64,000 nt of DNA from Gari tellinella (Eukaryota > Mollusca > Bivalvia > Cardiida > Psammobiidae). Positions 52,426-62,812 of this stretch are shown here, piece after piece. Numbering within the stretch: position 1 is the first letter of the stretch; every line of letters starts with the position of its first letter. The stretch covers positions 31,134,693 to 31,198,692 of the forward strand of contig OV277871.1 of the NCBI GenBank assembly GCA_922989275.2, given 5' to 3'. The position numbers were made by a program, and so were the translations under genes. Below the pieces are notes generated by a model that saw only the letters and a list, made by a program, of their open reading frames with translations, was not told the origin of the DNA and made no database searches.

Positions 52426-53304
52426 CACGCCTCTCCTCGAGTCAGGTGACCACACCAGGTCACGTGACCAGCACTAGTCGAACAATCAGTGCCGACGAAG
52501 GAAGTGAGACACCTCCGAAAATTACACAGGTAATTCAAATTCGCTCTGAGTAATGGAAAACAAATTAGAATGTTTTGGATTTGTTTTGACATTTTCAGCA
52601 ATGTTTTTTTTTCATATTTATACATGTATTTTGATTTCCTGATATGATAACTTACCCTGTTTCTTGCCTCTTTATATTCCTTAAAGGCTTAAACGTTAAA
52701 TGATTTCTACAGTGAGAGTATTTAACCCATTTTGTGTGCTTTTTCTTAATGGCAGCCTTGGTTTCACTATCAACATATGGGTTCTTATGCCTTGCAGAGT
52801 TAGAGCTTCTTGGAATATTTTTTTCAATCAAAATGTAAATTTGTTCTGCTAATAACTCCCAAGCCATCTGAACCCCTATGCCTTCTAGTTTTCCCCAATC
52901 TGTTTTTTCCAGTTCACTAGAAATGGAATTGTAATTTCCCCTCCTATACTGATATTTAGGAGAGATATCACTTTTACAAACTGTTTTACATATTAATTCA
53001 AAATCTTTAACCACATGATCGCTTTTACCAATCCCAGGTTTATAGCTGATTTCATCAATCATGTTTTCTTCATTGGTGAAAATCAAATCTAGTAATGAAG
53101 GTTTGTTTCCCTCTCTGAATGTGGTAAATTCTTTCACATGTTGATGCAAATAAAGGTCCTTTATACCCTCCAAGAATCTGAAATCTATATGGTTTGGCCC
53201 CTTTTCAGTAGACCACAAACCCCAGTTAATTTCTCTAAAATTAAAGTCTGCTATCACTAAAATATTTGAGTACGTTCTTTCGTTTGCTATTTTCAGCAGT
53301 TCTA

Positions 53305-53770
53305 TACACATTACCAGTTGACAGTGCGATACAGAGTGATGTATTTAGCTCGAGACGTTTTTGGCGGAAATAGTCCATCTGACGAGCGCCTTGGCGCGAG
53401 TCTGATCGGTTGTTTTCGCCAAAAACGTCGAGAGCTAAATGCAACACTCTGTTGCGCACTGTCAACTGGTGACGTGTTTATTATATGCCTTGAATACAAA
53501 CCAGAAACAACTAAATAGTTGTTTAAATCATTTTATATCCAACATTTATTAGTTATTTGAAGCAGAACAAGATTTTTTGTATGTCACAAAGAATAACGCG
53601 GCACTCGTACATGTACGTAAATGACGTCACGTCAAATCGAAAGCGAGGTCAGAGTAAAATACAAAGTGGCTGATACAAGGTGGCTGATACAGACTCTTGT
53701 ATTTTACTCTGCAAATACACGCGGAAACGCTCGATATCACTCGAAGGCATATAATAAAATAAGTTATCGT
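53305..53770. mobile_element. Composite insertion in the LINE endonuclease, with a TIR MITE
   Basis: 53311-53472 is a foldback: ACCAGTTGACAGTGCGATA / GCGCACTGTCAACTGGT, further GACGTTTTTGGCG / CGCCAAAAACGTC, centre GCGCCTTGGCGC. A second inverted pair AGAGTAAAATACAA / TTGTATTTTACTCT lies at 53652-53707. LINE coding resumes on both sides. Confidence 0.8.
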
Positions 53771-54660
53771 TATTTTTTTCGTCACTATTTGGGCTTCTGT
53801 ATATACAACCTATAAGTAATTTGTCATTTTCAGCCATTCAAAATAAATTCCACTAGCCTTTAAGTTCTTATTAATGTATATAGCTATACCTCCCCCTTTA
53901 TCTAGGCTAGACAAAAACAGTTTATAGTCTTGGAGTTTATAAATTTCCTCCTGTTTGCAAGGATTTCTTGAGAATTTTGGAAATATTGCTGTGATTGCTA
54001 GAATGTCAGATTTAGTCTCCTTTGTAATACAGTCTAGTTCAGATAATGTATCTTCTGATAAGCAATCAGCATTAATATATAATACTTTGAGTCTGTCTCT
54101 GGACTATGTAATGGAATGGCTTTGAAGATTTTTAAAACTTTTACCCGTATGTACATCTTTAAAACACTCATTTACCACAATTAGGTGCGGTCCCATGACC
54201 GAGTCCCTAAAGGCTTGCTAACATGCATTGTTGCGGTCACATTTCTGGCCATATTCGTGGGTATACCCCCTTGAACAGTTTGATCCTGTAAGGAGCTATG
54301 CTCTAGCATAGTATCCTCTTCAAAGGGATCGAAAACTTCATGTGATAAATCACTTTGAATCCTTGTTATTTCTAAATGTTGGGATAAGAATCTATCCTCT
54401 GTGGCTGGTGTTGCAACTGGATCGTCCTGGTCCATATCCGTTACCGGATTAGCCTTCATTGCTATTTTGTCTCGCCTTTCCTTTCCTTGTTCATCCGTCA
54501 GGTCATTGAAGAAAACAACTATTTTATACTTACCTGAAGCTTTGTTTTTGATATCTTTTGAGTTTTCAAGTAGGAATTTCCTTTGTATAGTAGACTTGCA
54601 AGAAAAATAATTGCAACACGCTCATCTCTTAGCATTGCACTTTTCAATAATAGGATGCAC

Positions 54661-55200
54661 TCTACGTTTTTTGTTCAGTGGTCGTAATAAAACTGAATTA
54701 TTGCGTTGGATAGAATATTGTAGAGGTGAAAGCACCACTTTTGGACCATTATGAAACAATTATTAATAGAAAGAGATGGAATGTGAAAAGAAGATGCCGA
54801 ATAGAGCTTTAGTGGTGTTAACTGTACGCACGGCTGTAGTGATGCAAAATTACTAATTTTGCATCACTACAGCCGTGCGTACAGTTAAAATTTTAAATTA
54901 GTAGTATTTCGAGGGATATGAACAGAACATGCAGAGTGCATTATAAGTGGTGTAAGTGGTATTTGTAGCTTTTTGTTTGTTTGTAGTTCCATGTTTAAGA
55001 GAAGTAAGTGAGCACCTGTCCCTATGTATCGACAATGAACCCTACAGAAAGAAAGTTCGAAATTTATTATAAAGTAATTCCAATTTGAAAAATGTAAAGA
55101 TTGAAAATGGTAAATGTAAGTAGTGAAAAAAGTAACTGGTGCGACGTGAGTAACTCATCGCCATACCTTATATGTAATAGAATGTAAAGAGTTAATGAAG
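54661..55200. other. Unrecognised, except for a perfect palindrome
   Basis: No coding match. 54818-54888 is annotated separately. Confidence 0.4.
54818..54888. repeat. Perfect 71-nt palindrome bounded by TTAA
   Basis: 35-bp arms without a mismatch around a single C: TTAACTGTACGCACGGCTG, TAGTGATGCAAAATTA and the complement, ending CAGTTAA. Confidence 0.95.
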
Positions 55201-55383
55201 AACCGGTACAATACCGAAGCTCATCTGACCATCGGTACATAGAGACCTACCATACGGTGCAAGAAAGAAAGCCAAAGAGACGAGTTGTACAACAAGTGCA
55301 CGCTCCTGCAGGAGGAATGATAACAATATTGATTACATGTACGGGGCGACGTTTTACGGCCTCCACACGGCACAAGTAACACT

Positions 55384-55490
55384 ATTGTGGCAACAAATAA
55401 ATACGAAAAACTCAAGCAGGAAACGCAACACAAACAATACACCCACCTCTCAAGCAGAACACACACACAGTCATACCATAAGATAACCTG
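55384..55490. repeat. Second copy of the 51854 insertion repeat
   Basis: AATACGAAAAACTCAAGC, AACACAAACAATACACCC, CTCAAGCAGAACACACAC, GTCATACCATAAG. It cuts the 3' end of the LINE at 55490-56209. Confidence 0.75.
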
Positions 55491-56209
55491 TCTGAAACTC
55501 ACAGAATGACAGTGTCTTGATAGATAAGTGTTTCCCTGTATATAAGATGGAACTGGGACCGCCACTAACCCATACAAAATCTTGTAAAATAGACATAGTC
55601 TAGCATCCGAACGACGTTGTTCAAAGTATTTCCATCCTAGTTTTAACAAGATGTCAGAGACACTTGCATGCATGGAATACTCACCAAAGTCCAAAGTGCG
55701 GCACGTCTTTGAACCATTTCAATTTTATCTATGTTGGACTTTGTGTGAGGATCCCACACACTACAAGCAAACTCTCGTTGTGGACAAACAAATGTATTGT
55801 AAGTACGCTCCCTGGGTTTGGACGTCTTTGACTTGATGCTTCTCCTGAGAAAACCTAGAGTACGGTTTGCTGATGTAGTAATGTGATCAACATGTGCATT
55901 CCACGACAAGCTGCCAGAGATGTCAACACCCAGATAACGAGCACCACTGAAGGTTCCCAGAGTCTGTCCATGTACATGTAGTTTGTACTCGGTGGGTATA
56001 GGGACTCTAGCCTTTGTGGCTTGGACTTCATGGCATTTGGAAGGATTGAAGCTTATATCCCAACTGAGAGACCACTCCTGTAATTTGTTCAGGTCTGTGT
56101 GAAGTGTAGAACCGTCAGTTTCTTTGTCGTCAATTGTAAGATAGACGACAGTGTCGTCTGCAAACAGCCTGACTTGCGAGGTGATGTTGTCAGGCAGGTC
56201 GTTAACCAA
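55490..56209 (-). pseudogene. CR1/L2-like LINE RT C-terminus, frameshifted
   Basis: MVNDLPDNITSQVRLFADDT (catalytic FADD), LQEWSLSWDISFNPSKC, YLGVDISGSLSWNAHVDHI, IEMVQRRAALWTL. After a frameshift at ~55670 it continues in the overlapping frame as DFGEYSMHASVSDILLKLGW, YFEQRRSDARLCLFYKILYG. Distinct from the LINE to its left. Confidence 0.88.
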
Positions 56210-56219
56210 ACCAAATTAC

Positions 56220-56900
56220 ATGTGTGTAATCGAAATTTACATTTAGTCCCGAGAGTCTTGCAAAACACTTAGTTCATTCAGTGTTTGGTTGAGTGATATT
56301 GCTGATCCATCTTATATGATTGACGCGTCATCCACGAACTTGGACAGTATATGTTTCGTGCTGTTTATTGTTTGGCCTTGTAAGCGAAATATAGTTAATA
56401 TAATTTATTGGGCGTTGTTTATGCCTCTTTGCTTTTAATTTCTGGTAAAGTTTCTATATGTACAGAGAATAAATATATAAGGCGATAGCGGTCTTCCTGT
56501 CTGCAACCCCTTTCAATATTAAAAAAGTCAGACAAAAACCTATTTTGAATTACAGTTGATTTAATATCATTTATAAAAGACAGATATCCATTTTAAAATA
56601 AAATATAAGTCCCAAAATTGAGAAGTTGCAAAACCTTTTGGATACATTTAAAAGAAAGAGAACCGAAAGCCTTTCCAAAGTCGATAAGTAGCAAATGTCC
56701 AGGAATATCATTTTCCTCTGCATATTGTATAATATCGTATATCAGTCGTATGTTTTCTCCAATGTATCTGTTTTTCAAAAACACAGTTTGTTCCACACAT
56801 ATAATAGTTGGTAGAATATTCTTAAGTCTGTTTGCTTTTGATCTGTTTGCTTTTGATCCAGATACTATTTTTGTTAACCGTATTAAGAAGAGTAATTGGT
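56220..56900 (-). pseudogene. L1/Tx1-like LINE RT fragment
   Basis: EQTVFLKNRYIGENIRLIYD, HLLLIDFGKAFGSLSFKCIQ (the usual IDFEKAFDS with D to G changes), then in other frames FFNIERGCRQ, RPLSPYIFIL, SKFVDDASII, GSAISLNQTLNEL. Several stops. This family differs from the CR1/L2 pieces. Confidence 0.83.
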
Positions 56901-57057
56901 CGCCAGTTTTTTAGGAATTGACGAGGTTTATTTTCTTTCGGTATGGGCTGTAATTATTCCTTGACGTTGACTTATTGAAAGTATACCCTTATCAAATGAA
57001 GAATGTATTGATCTAACAACAAGATAACCCAAGTCTTTCCAAAACATTTATACTAGT
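56901..57057. other. Continuation of LINE debris
   Basis: No further motif is readable. Confidence 0.3.
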
Positions 57058-57248
57058 TTAACCCTTTCACTCTTTACGCGGCATTTGATCAGTATCCAAA
57101 CATTTTGACACTCGTATCGATATGTTTCAATTCATACTACATTGAATCTTAATTTGAAACGATCTTGAAAACAACACAATTGAAGGAGACGACAATGAAA
57201 CGGTGCAGGGGTAAAATCTCACGATTAATTTGTCAGCGAAAGAGTTAA
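57058..57248. mobile_element. F9 TTAA element, degenerate
   Basis: TTAACCCTTTCACTCTTTACG to TTTGTCAGCGAAAGAGTTAA with TTTGATCAGTATCCAAAC remaining of a hairpin. Confidence 0.6.
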
Positions 57249-57639
57249 TAACTACAAAGCAGTGGGAAAGTAGTTCTATAGAGAGAAAATCAACACATAC
57301 CTTTCAGGGTTTTTTTTTAAAATTCACATTAAGCAAATGCCTTATTCATAGGACATTGACTGTGTATGTCTGTATGTTTGTACCCACCTTTCAGTGACCT
57401 TAACAAACCTAAAGCAACAATTGATTCACGAGAACTTGGTTACTTTCCCTTGTTGCCAGTTCCCGCCGATTAGTTGACAGTGATCAAGCAAACAGTTCAG
57501 TTCGCAAAAGTCTCTGGGTAAATAGATTTACTTATAGCAGTGTAACAAGAACTTACTTACAAAGCATTGTACCTGCTAAATAAGACTATTCACAAATCTA
57601 AGAACGTTCTAAAATATCGAAATGTCTAAAATATGCACA
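57249..57639. other. No feature recognised
   Basis: No exon, TIR or tandem array. Confidence 0.35.
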
Positions 57640-57830
57640 TGGCAAACAGTTTGAAATCAGGATAGATGCCGAGTAATCCGGCATCTGATCATGTTCTAAA
57701 TATTTGCCATTATTTTTATTAAAATGAATTGTCTTCAGTTCAAAAACAATGTCATTTTCTACAGATTGCATTTTGTTTGCGACGCATGTTTTAAAAAGGA
57801 AGGAATAACACATTCTCTTTACTCCAATTG
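57640..57830. mobile_element. Decayed F1 MITE
   Basis: GCAAACAGTTTGAAATCAGG, GATGCCGAGTAATCCGGC, GGAAGGAATAACACATTCTC. The left TIR is gone. Confidence 0.65.
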
Positions 57831-57878
57831 CCATTAAAATGGTAAATTTTGCCTGCTGCAGCAATTCTTCGGGGCTGT

Positions 57879-58087
57879 TTAACTCTTTCGCTGCCAACGT
57901 TTATCGTCTGCCTTAAACCTCTTACCGTCAAATTATCGTCTGCAACATATTTAGAGTCAGCTGTTTTGACTAAAGAAAAGTCGATACGAGTGTCAAACAG
58001 TTTGAATCCTGATCAAAGCGGTGTCTGATCAGGATTCAAACTGTTTGCAAAGTCGCCATCTGATGCCATTGTCAGTGAAAGAGTTAA
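57879..58087. mobile_element. F9 TTAA element with a GATCAGA-type hairpin
   Basis: TTAACTCTTTCGCTGCCAACG to GTCAGTGAAAGAGTTAA. Hairpin CAAACAGTTTGAATCC, TGATCAAAGCGG..GTCTGATCAGGATTC. Confidence 0.87.
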
Positions 58088-58109
58088 TACTATTCCGTTC
58101 TTTTATACC

Positions 58110-58359
58110 TACAGTGGAGAATCTGTTATTCTTTCCCAATAAACGCGTTTACGCTAAAACTATTATTTGCAGTGCAAACAGTTTGGAGCCAGATCAGACG
58201 CCGGGTAACCCGGCGTCTGATCAGGCTCCAAACTGTTTGCCACCAAGATAAACAAGAATTATCAGAATTGTCCAAAAGTTGTTCTTTTCTACGTTTTAGT
58301 GCTTTGCGTTTGCGTACGTTTGCGTTTAAACGGGAAAGAATAACAGATTCTCCACTGTA
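58110..58359. mobile_element. F1 MITE, young intact copy
   Basis: TACAGTGGAGAATCTG to CAGATTCTCCACTGTA. Differs from 61295-61544 at only about two positions. Confidence 0.95.
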
Positions 58360-58974
58360 CACTTTCGTATTGAGAATACCCAAGGGCTTTAATTTCAGAG
58401 TCATTAATTTCAAACAATTGTCGTCTGCTTTTATTTTTCATATCTAATATTTAGGTATTTTGACTCAGGAAATATTGAAACGCGCTTCAAACTGTTTGGA
58501 TCCCGTTAAAACTTCGCGTTACACTGCATCTGATCTGCATCTAAACTGATAGGTATAGAAGTTGGAATTACAGTTTCTCAACAGTGTATCTCTAAAACAT
58601 AGGTCTATCACAAAGATGATTTTTTAAAGGCAAAGTCATATATATATTTATATTTAACTATAACATTTTAAAAAAGGCGACAATGTCGCTGTATGAAAGC
58701 ATAATACTATACATTAACACGCATTACTCTCAAACAGATATCGGTCGCCGGGAGGTGGGAGCCTTCTTTGGTTCGCACCTTACGAATACCGATGTCTGGA
58801 AGAGTTTATTACTGGGCACAGCCCCCTCCCCACCAACACCATATAAGATATTAGTTAAAATTAGTTAAATTATAAAAACCACGAAACCGTAATTACTTAT
58901 ATTCTTTTGTTGAACCTCATATATTCTATGTTATGTAGAATTCGAGAAATAAAAGTTCTGTTCTGTTCTAGAGT
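58360..58974. other. No gene; hairpin remnant
   Basis: 58480-58560 has CAAACTGTTTGGATCCCG, CATCTGATCTGCATCTAAAC (GATCAGA-type remnant). An ATAAAAGTTCTGTTCTGTTC tail near 58950 may be a LINE 3' end. Confidence 0.45.
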
Positions 58975-59183
58975 AGAAAGAGGGGTACGACAAGGATACA
59001 CATTCTCCTTAAATCTATTTATTATAATTAGGCATTGAAATTTTACCGAATGAAATGGACTTAAATAAAAATATTAATAAAAGACTTAATAATATCGGGT
59101 CAAGAATGAAAAAGAATCATGTTTGACGACGACGATGCACATTTATTACTGATTGATCAAGAAGGTCATTTGAAAACGTCATA

Positions 59184-59563
59184 TACAGTGAAAGCCCTCC
59201 AAACCGTACATGTGTGGGGATAATTTAAATATCCGGTTTATGGGATTTCTATTTCAGAGGGGCTTTAACCCATTACCCCATAGCTTGTTTCTAGTATTGA
59301 AGATAGCTGATCACTTAAAGCAGGTTGAAAGTAGAAGGTACATTCTGCTTTACTTTCAACCGGTTTTAAGCTATCATTTTGTAGAAAATAGAAATTGTTT
59401 CTGATGCTACATATTCAGTGTAGGAATGCATCAAAGTCGTAAAAAGGCGTATTTATGGTGTAATGGGTTAAAATAACGAAGGATTGGAAACAGGGCTAAA
59501 GTTTTGTCCGGTTTAGAGATAATTCCGGTATTTAGAGGTTCCGGTTTGGAGGGCACCGCTGTA
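59184..59563. mobile_element. TIR element (TACAGTGAAAGCCCTCC) with a nested F2
   Basis: TACAGTGAAAGCCCTCCAAA (then CCG) to CGGTTTGGAGGGCACCGC, TGTA. Related to F7 by its ends. Contains an F2 MITE. Confidence 0.83.
59265..59471. mobile_element. F2 MITE nested in the previous element
   Basis: TTAACCCATTACCCCATAG to GTGTAATGGGTTAA; the hairpin lost part of one arm (GTAGAAGGTACATTC). Confidence 0.87.
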
Positions 59564-59889
59564 CACGGTACACGCTCGATAATTTCAGCTACATCTCTGG
59601 TCTAAGGTTAATTATTTTACAATCTGCTATTCGTTAAGAATAGATTCAACAAAACGTACAAAGCTCGAATACTTTTAACACAGAAACATTACTTCGAGCT
59701 CTGCAGAAACAAAAACACTTGGTATTCTTTTCCACACAAATATGGGCCATGTCATAAATAAACATACCTTAATGCATTGAACATTGCACAGACCAAGCAC
59801 CGTTGTGATCACGGGCTCGGCATCTGAGTTTGGTCTACACTATCCAATACCATTTTAATATAGCTACATAAAGTGCTTTAGAGTCTTCC

Positions 59890-59958
59890 GGGTCTCAAAC
59901 AGTGTAGATCAAGACCAGCCGCCGCGTCTTTGAAGCGGCGGTTGTTCTTAATCTACTC
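59890..59958. repeat. Imperfect hairpin (AACAGTGTAG type)
   Basis: CAAACAGTGTAGATCAAGAC, CAGCCGCCGCGTC..GCGGCGG..AATCTACTCTATTTG. Confidence 0.6.
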
Positions 59959-61294
59959 TATTTGCAGTGCAATAAGTCAGGTTGTGTCATTGCACGGCTC
60001 AAATCAAATAATAAAAATGATTGAGGAATTTGATGTAACATTAACTAAAACGCCCGAAACACGGAACATTAAACCCCTTAGGACAAACCACAATAATAAA
60101 AACGTTTACACTTTCAAAACTCATATGCCGTTTCAGTGTCCTTAAACACTTTTAGAAACAATACAAAAACTAGATATATTAATGTATGCTTATATTTGGG
60201 ACTAAACCTGAGAAAATAAGCTGGCAAATAATTCAGATTCAATGAATGGAGGACTGAAAATGATAGACCTAAACATATTTATAATCGCATTAAAATGTAG
60301 CAGGGTAACAATGATTATAGAAGATGAAAATAACTGACAATGGGAACAACCGTATATTGAACTGTTAAACAACTATGGCAAAATAATTATCTTTGAATGT
60401 GATTTAAAGGAATCTATCATTTAAGACATGTTAAACAAAATACGATCTTACAGGGAATCATGACTACATTGATACAAATAAATGATGACAAAATAACTAC
60501 AAGCATAAGCTATAGAATATTATGGAACAATACAAATTTATTAATTCAAAACACAACCATATTTAAAAAGCTGTGGTTAAAAAAAAGGAAAAAAAACATA
60601 GTAGCAATATAAATGTATACACTTAGAGAACAAAGGAATTGTACAAGTTGTAAATCTGAAAAAGACTACTATCGAACTGAAAATGAGAATTATTTTTAAA
60701 AAGTGAACTATATAAAGTCATGTATACCAGAACAATGGAGAAACCAATTAAATTTGGAAGATATAAATGATGCAATACAGAAAATAAGATCTCTATTGCA
60801 GAACCTGCTAAAAGCTACACAAACAAATAAATTCATATATTTTGGTAAAAGATTTATATACCAAAATCACAAAAGGTGGGAAAACGACATCACCAATACT
60901 AAAGTAATTTGATTTAATGCGTACAAAAACATATATATTGTACCTCTACAATTGACAACACACCGAGATCTTTTAGTATACACTTATCAAAATAATGATC
61001 AGCACAAACAAATCATTGGAGAAAAACAATATCAACCACAGCAATATATGCAATTTTTATAATATGCAAATAGAAACCATCAAATTTAGAATGGGAGTGT
61101 AATCATGTACTACATCTCTGGAATAATATGTCAAATTGGCTAGAAAGCAGGAATTTGAGCATGAATATAAATAGTCACACTAGGAATAACAGATAACAGT
61201 AAAAAATATAACAGTTAAAACACTCACTTCAGCAAAATATTACATATTCCATATTTACATATTCAGTATGTATATACATGTACATGCATACTAT

Positions 61295-61544
61295 TACAGT
61301 GGAGAATCTGTTATTCTTTCCCAATAAACGCGTTTACGCTAAAACTATTACTTGCAGTGCAAACAGTTTGGAGCCAGATCAGACGCCGGGTAACCCGGCG
61401 TCTGATCAGGCTCCAAACTGTTTGCCACCAAGATAAACAAGAATTATCAGAATTGTCCAAAAGTTGTTCTTTTCTACGTTTTAGTGTTTTGCGTTTGCGT
61501 ACGTTTGCGTTTAAACGGGAAAGAATAACAGATTCTCCACTGTA
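61295..61544. mobile_element. F1 MITE, young intact copy
   Basis: TACAGTGGAGAATCTG to CAGATTCTCCACTGTA, flanked by TA. Near-identical to 58110-58359. Confidence 0.95.
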
Positions 61545-61614
61545 TATATATACATGTATGTATAACTATATACCAACAGAGCTAGGTCTCAAAAAGCATT
61601 TTAATTAGTACACG

Positions 61615-61861
61615 TACAGTGGTGAAGACTTTATTGTTTTCCAATAAACGCGTTTACTCTTAGATTAGTTCCAATGCAAACATATTTAGCCAGATCAAAT
61701 GCCGAGTAACCCGGCGTCTGATCAGGCTATAAACTGTTTGCCACTCATATTAAAATAAATAAATGGATATTTAAAAAAGTTGTTAATTTCTACATTTTAA
61801 TATGCTTTGCGTTTGTGTTTCGTTTGCGTTTCAACGGGAAAGAATAACATCTCTTCCACTA
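61615..61861. mobile_element. F1 MITE, older copy
   Basis: TACAGTGGTGAAGACTTT to CATCTCTTCCACTAA; core diverged (ATGCCGAGTAACCCGGCG). Confidence 0.85.
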
Positions 61862-62052
61862 AGCTAAATTTTTAAAATCATAATTGTCATTTGTAGTCTA
61901 CATGTACTAAAACATGACACCGTTTCACGTCACAATTTCTTTTCTATCGCTGTGCTCCCCCGCCCAAATTGGTGCACATGGACGGTGTGTGTATACATGT
62001 TCTACAAACACCTCATTTACATATTCAACTCTACGGACGTTTACAAAGAGTG

Positions 62053-62302
62053 TACAGTGGAGAATCTGTTATTCTTTCCCAATAAACGCGTTTACGCTAA
62101 AACTATTATTTGCAGTGCAAACCGTTTGGAGCCAGATCAGACGCCGGGTAACCCGCCGTCTGATCAGGCTCCAAACTGTTTGCCACCAAGATAAACATGA
62201 AATATCAGAATTGTCAAAAAATTGTTCTTTTCTACGTTTTAGCGCTTTGCGTTTGCGTACGTTTGCGTTTAAACGGGAAAGAATAACAGATTCTCCACTG
62301 TA
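62053..62302. mobile_element. F1 MITE, young intact copy
   Basis: TACAGTGGAGAATCTG to CAGATTCTCCACTGTA; few differences from 58110 and 61295 (e.g. CCCGCCGTC in the core). Confidence 0.95.
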
Positions 62303-62364
62303 CCTGTGAGGAGTACAATGTCCTGTACAAACAGTGAAGATTCTGATCAGACTGTTTATAATAT

Positions 62365-62557
62365 CAGGGCTCCAGATAAGAGGTAGTTATTTCAACAAAT
62401 CAAACATTTTATCACTCATTTTAACACCAAATCCTATTGTGTTACTACTCATTAGAATCGTCTCGAAGAGACGATTCTAATGAGTAGTGACACCATAGGG
62501 TTTAATTCAAAAATTAAGATTTTAAGTTTTGAACAACTACCCTTATCTGTTGCTCTG
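62365..62557. mobile_element. F4 hAT-like MITE
   Basis: CAGGGCTCCAGATAAGAGG to CTTATCTGTTGCTCTG, AATAT on both sides. Perfect centre ATTAGAATCGTCTCG, AAGAGACGATTCTAAT. Confidence 0.9.
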
Positions 62558-62645
62558 AATATTGAAATATATTATTCATAAATCAACCCTAATTAGGCAA
62601 ACAGGGAACATACTTTATTTAAAACTGGTGTTCTCTATTTAAGAA

Positions 62646-62812
62646 ATAATAAATTCATACCAGTGTTTTATCGTGCAATCGAACACTGGTAGTAGTTGAG
62701 ATGTGTAGTAACTGAATCACGAGGCGTTTAGGCCGAGTGGTTTAATTACAAGCATCTCAACGACTACCCGTGTTCGATTGTTAGATAAAACACTGGTATT
62801 AATTTATTATTT
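62646..62812. repeat. Foldback element with a tRNA-like centre
   Basis: The arms AATTCATACCAGTGTTTTAT..CAATCGAACAC..GTTGAGATG (left) and CATCTCAAC..GTGTTCGATTG..AAAACACTGGTATTAAT (right) pair. The centre has TAGGCCGAGTGGTTTAA, A-box-like, and CGTGTTCGATTG, B-box-like. Confidence 0.75.

Larger units (their letters stand above)
50809..52567 (+). mobile_element. Penelope-like retroelement with 148-bp inverted arms
   Basis: The arms at 50809-50956 and 52420-52567 are near-perfect reverse complements. Between them run, on the plus strand, a 5'-truncated RT and a GIY-YIG endonuclease. It is inserted in the LINE; AATCCAAAACA appears on both sides (52570s and 50750s, minus strand), which may be a target duplication with filler. 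Inverted partial copies are common for Penelope-like elements. Confidence 0.9.
48800..54660 (-). mobile_element. Decayed CR1/L2-group LINE, split by a Penelope-like element and a MITE
   Basis: On the minus strand: a 5' region (~54620-54180, QRKFLLENSKDIKNKASGKY.., then MKANPVTDMDQDD..); AP endonuclease start (~54120-53775: ADCLSEDTLSELD, SDILAITAIFPKFS, GGGIAIYINKN, LLIGCIYRSPNSDEKNN); endonuclease end (53308-52650: ILVIADFNFREINW, SLLDLIFTNEENMID, IGKSDHVV). The RT follows (~50800-49366: LPKEWKHANVSTIFKAGKKQ, NYRPITVTSICCRVMEK, IYKWLQNFLEDR, WSKKWQMTFNTKK, EKYLGVEF) with a C-terminus near 49100. It has several frameshifts and stops and is not functional. Confidence 0.85.
58975..61100 (+). 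pseudogene. Heavily decayed L1/Tx1-like LINE
   Basis: The plus strand shows scattered pieces in order: ERGVRQGYTFSLNLFII (~58978, the RGxRQGDPLSPxLF box); FNEWRTENDRPKHIYN (~60240); SISYRILWNNTNLLIQNT then TIFKKLWLKK (~60510-60585); NYIKSCIPEQWRNQLN (~60706), YFGKRFIYQNHKRWEN. The order fits RT followed by the C-terminal part. It is interrupted by MITEs at 59184-59563. Confidence 0.65.

Noticed and set aside
58126..58413. Recurrent open frames across F1 copies (e.g. [15 protein letters not shown])
   Set aside because: They are translations of the hairpin core in each F1 copy, not a conserved gene.
62725..62790. A true tRNA gene
   Set aside because: A- and B-box-like words are present, but the acceptor stem and anticodon arm do not fold, and one box is part of the foldback arm.
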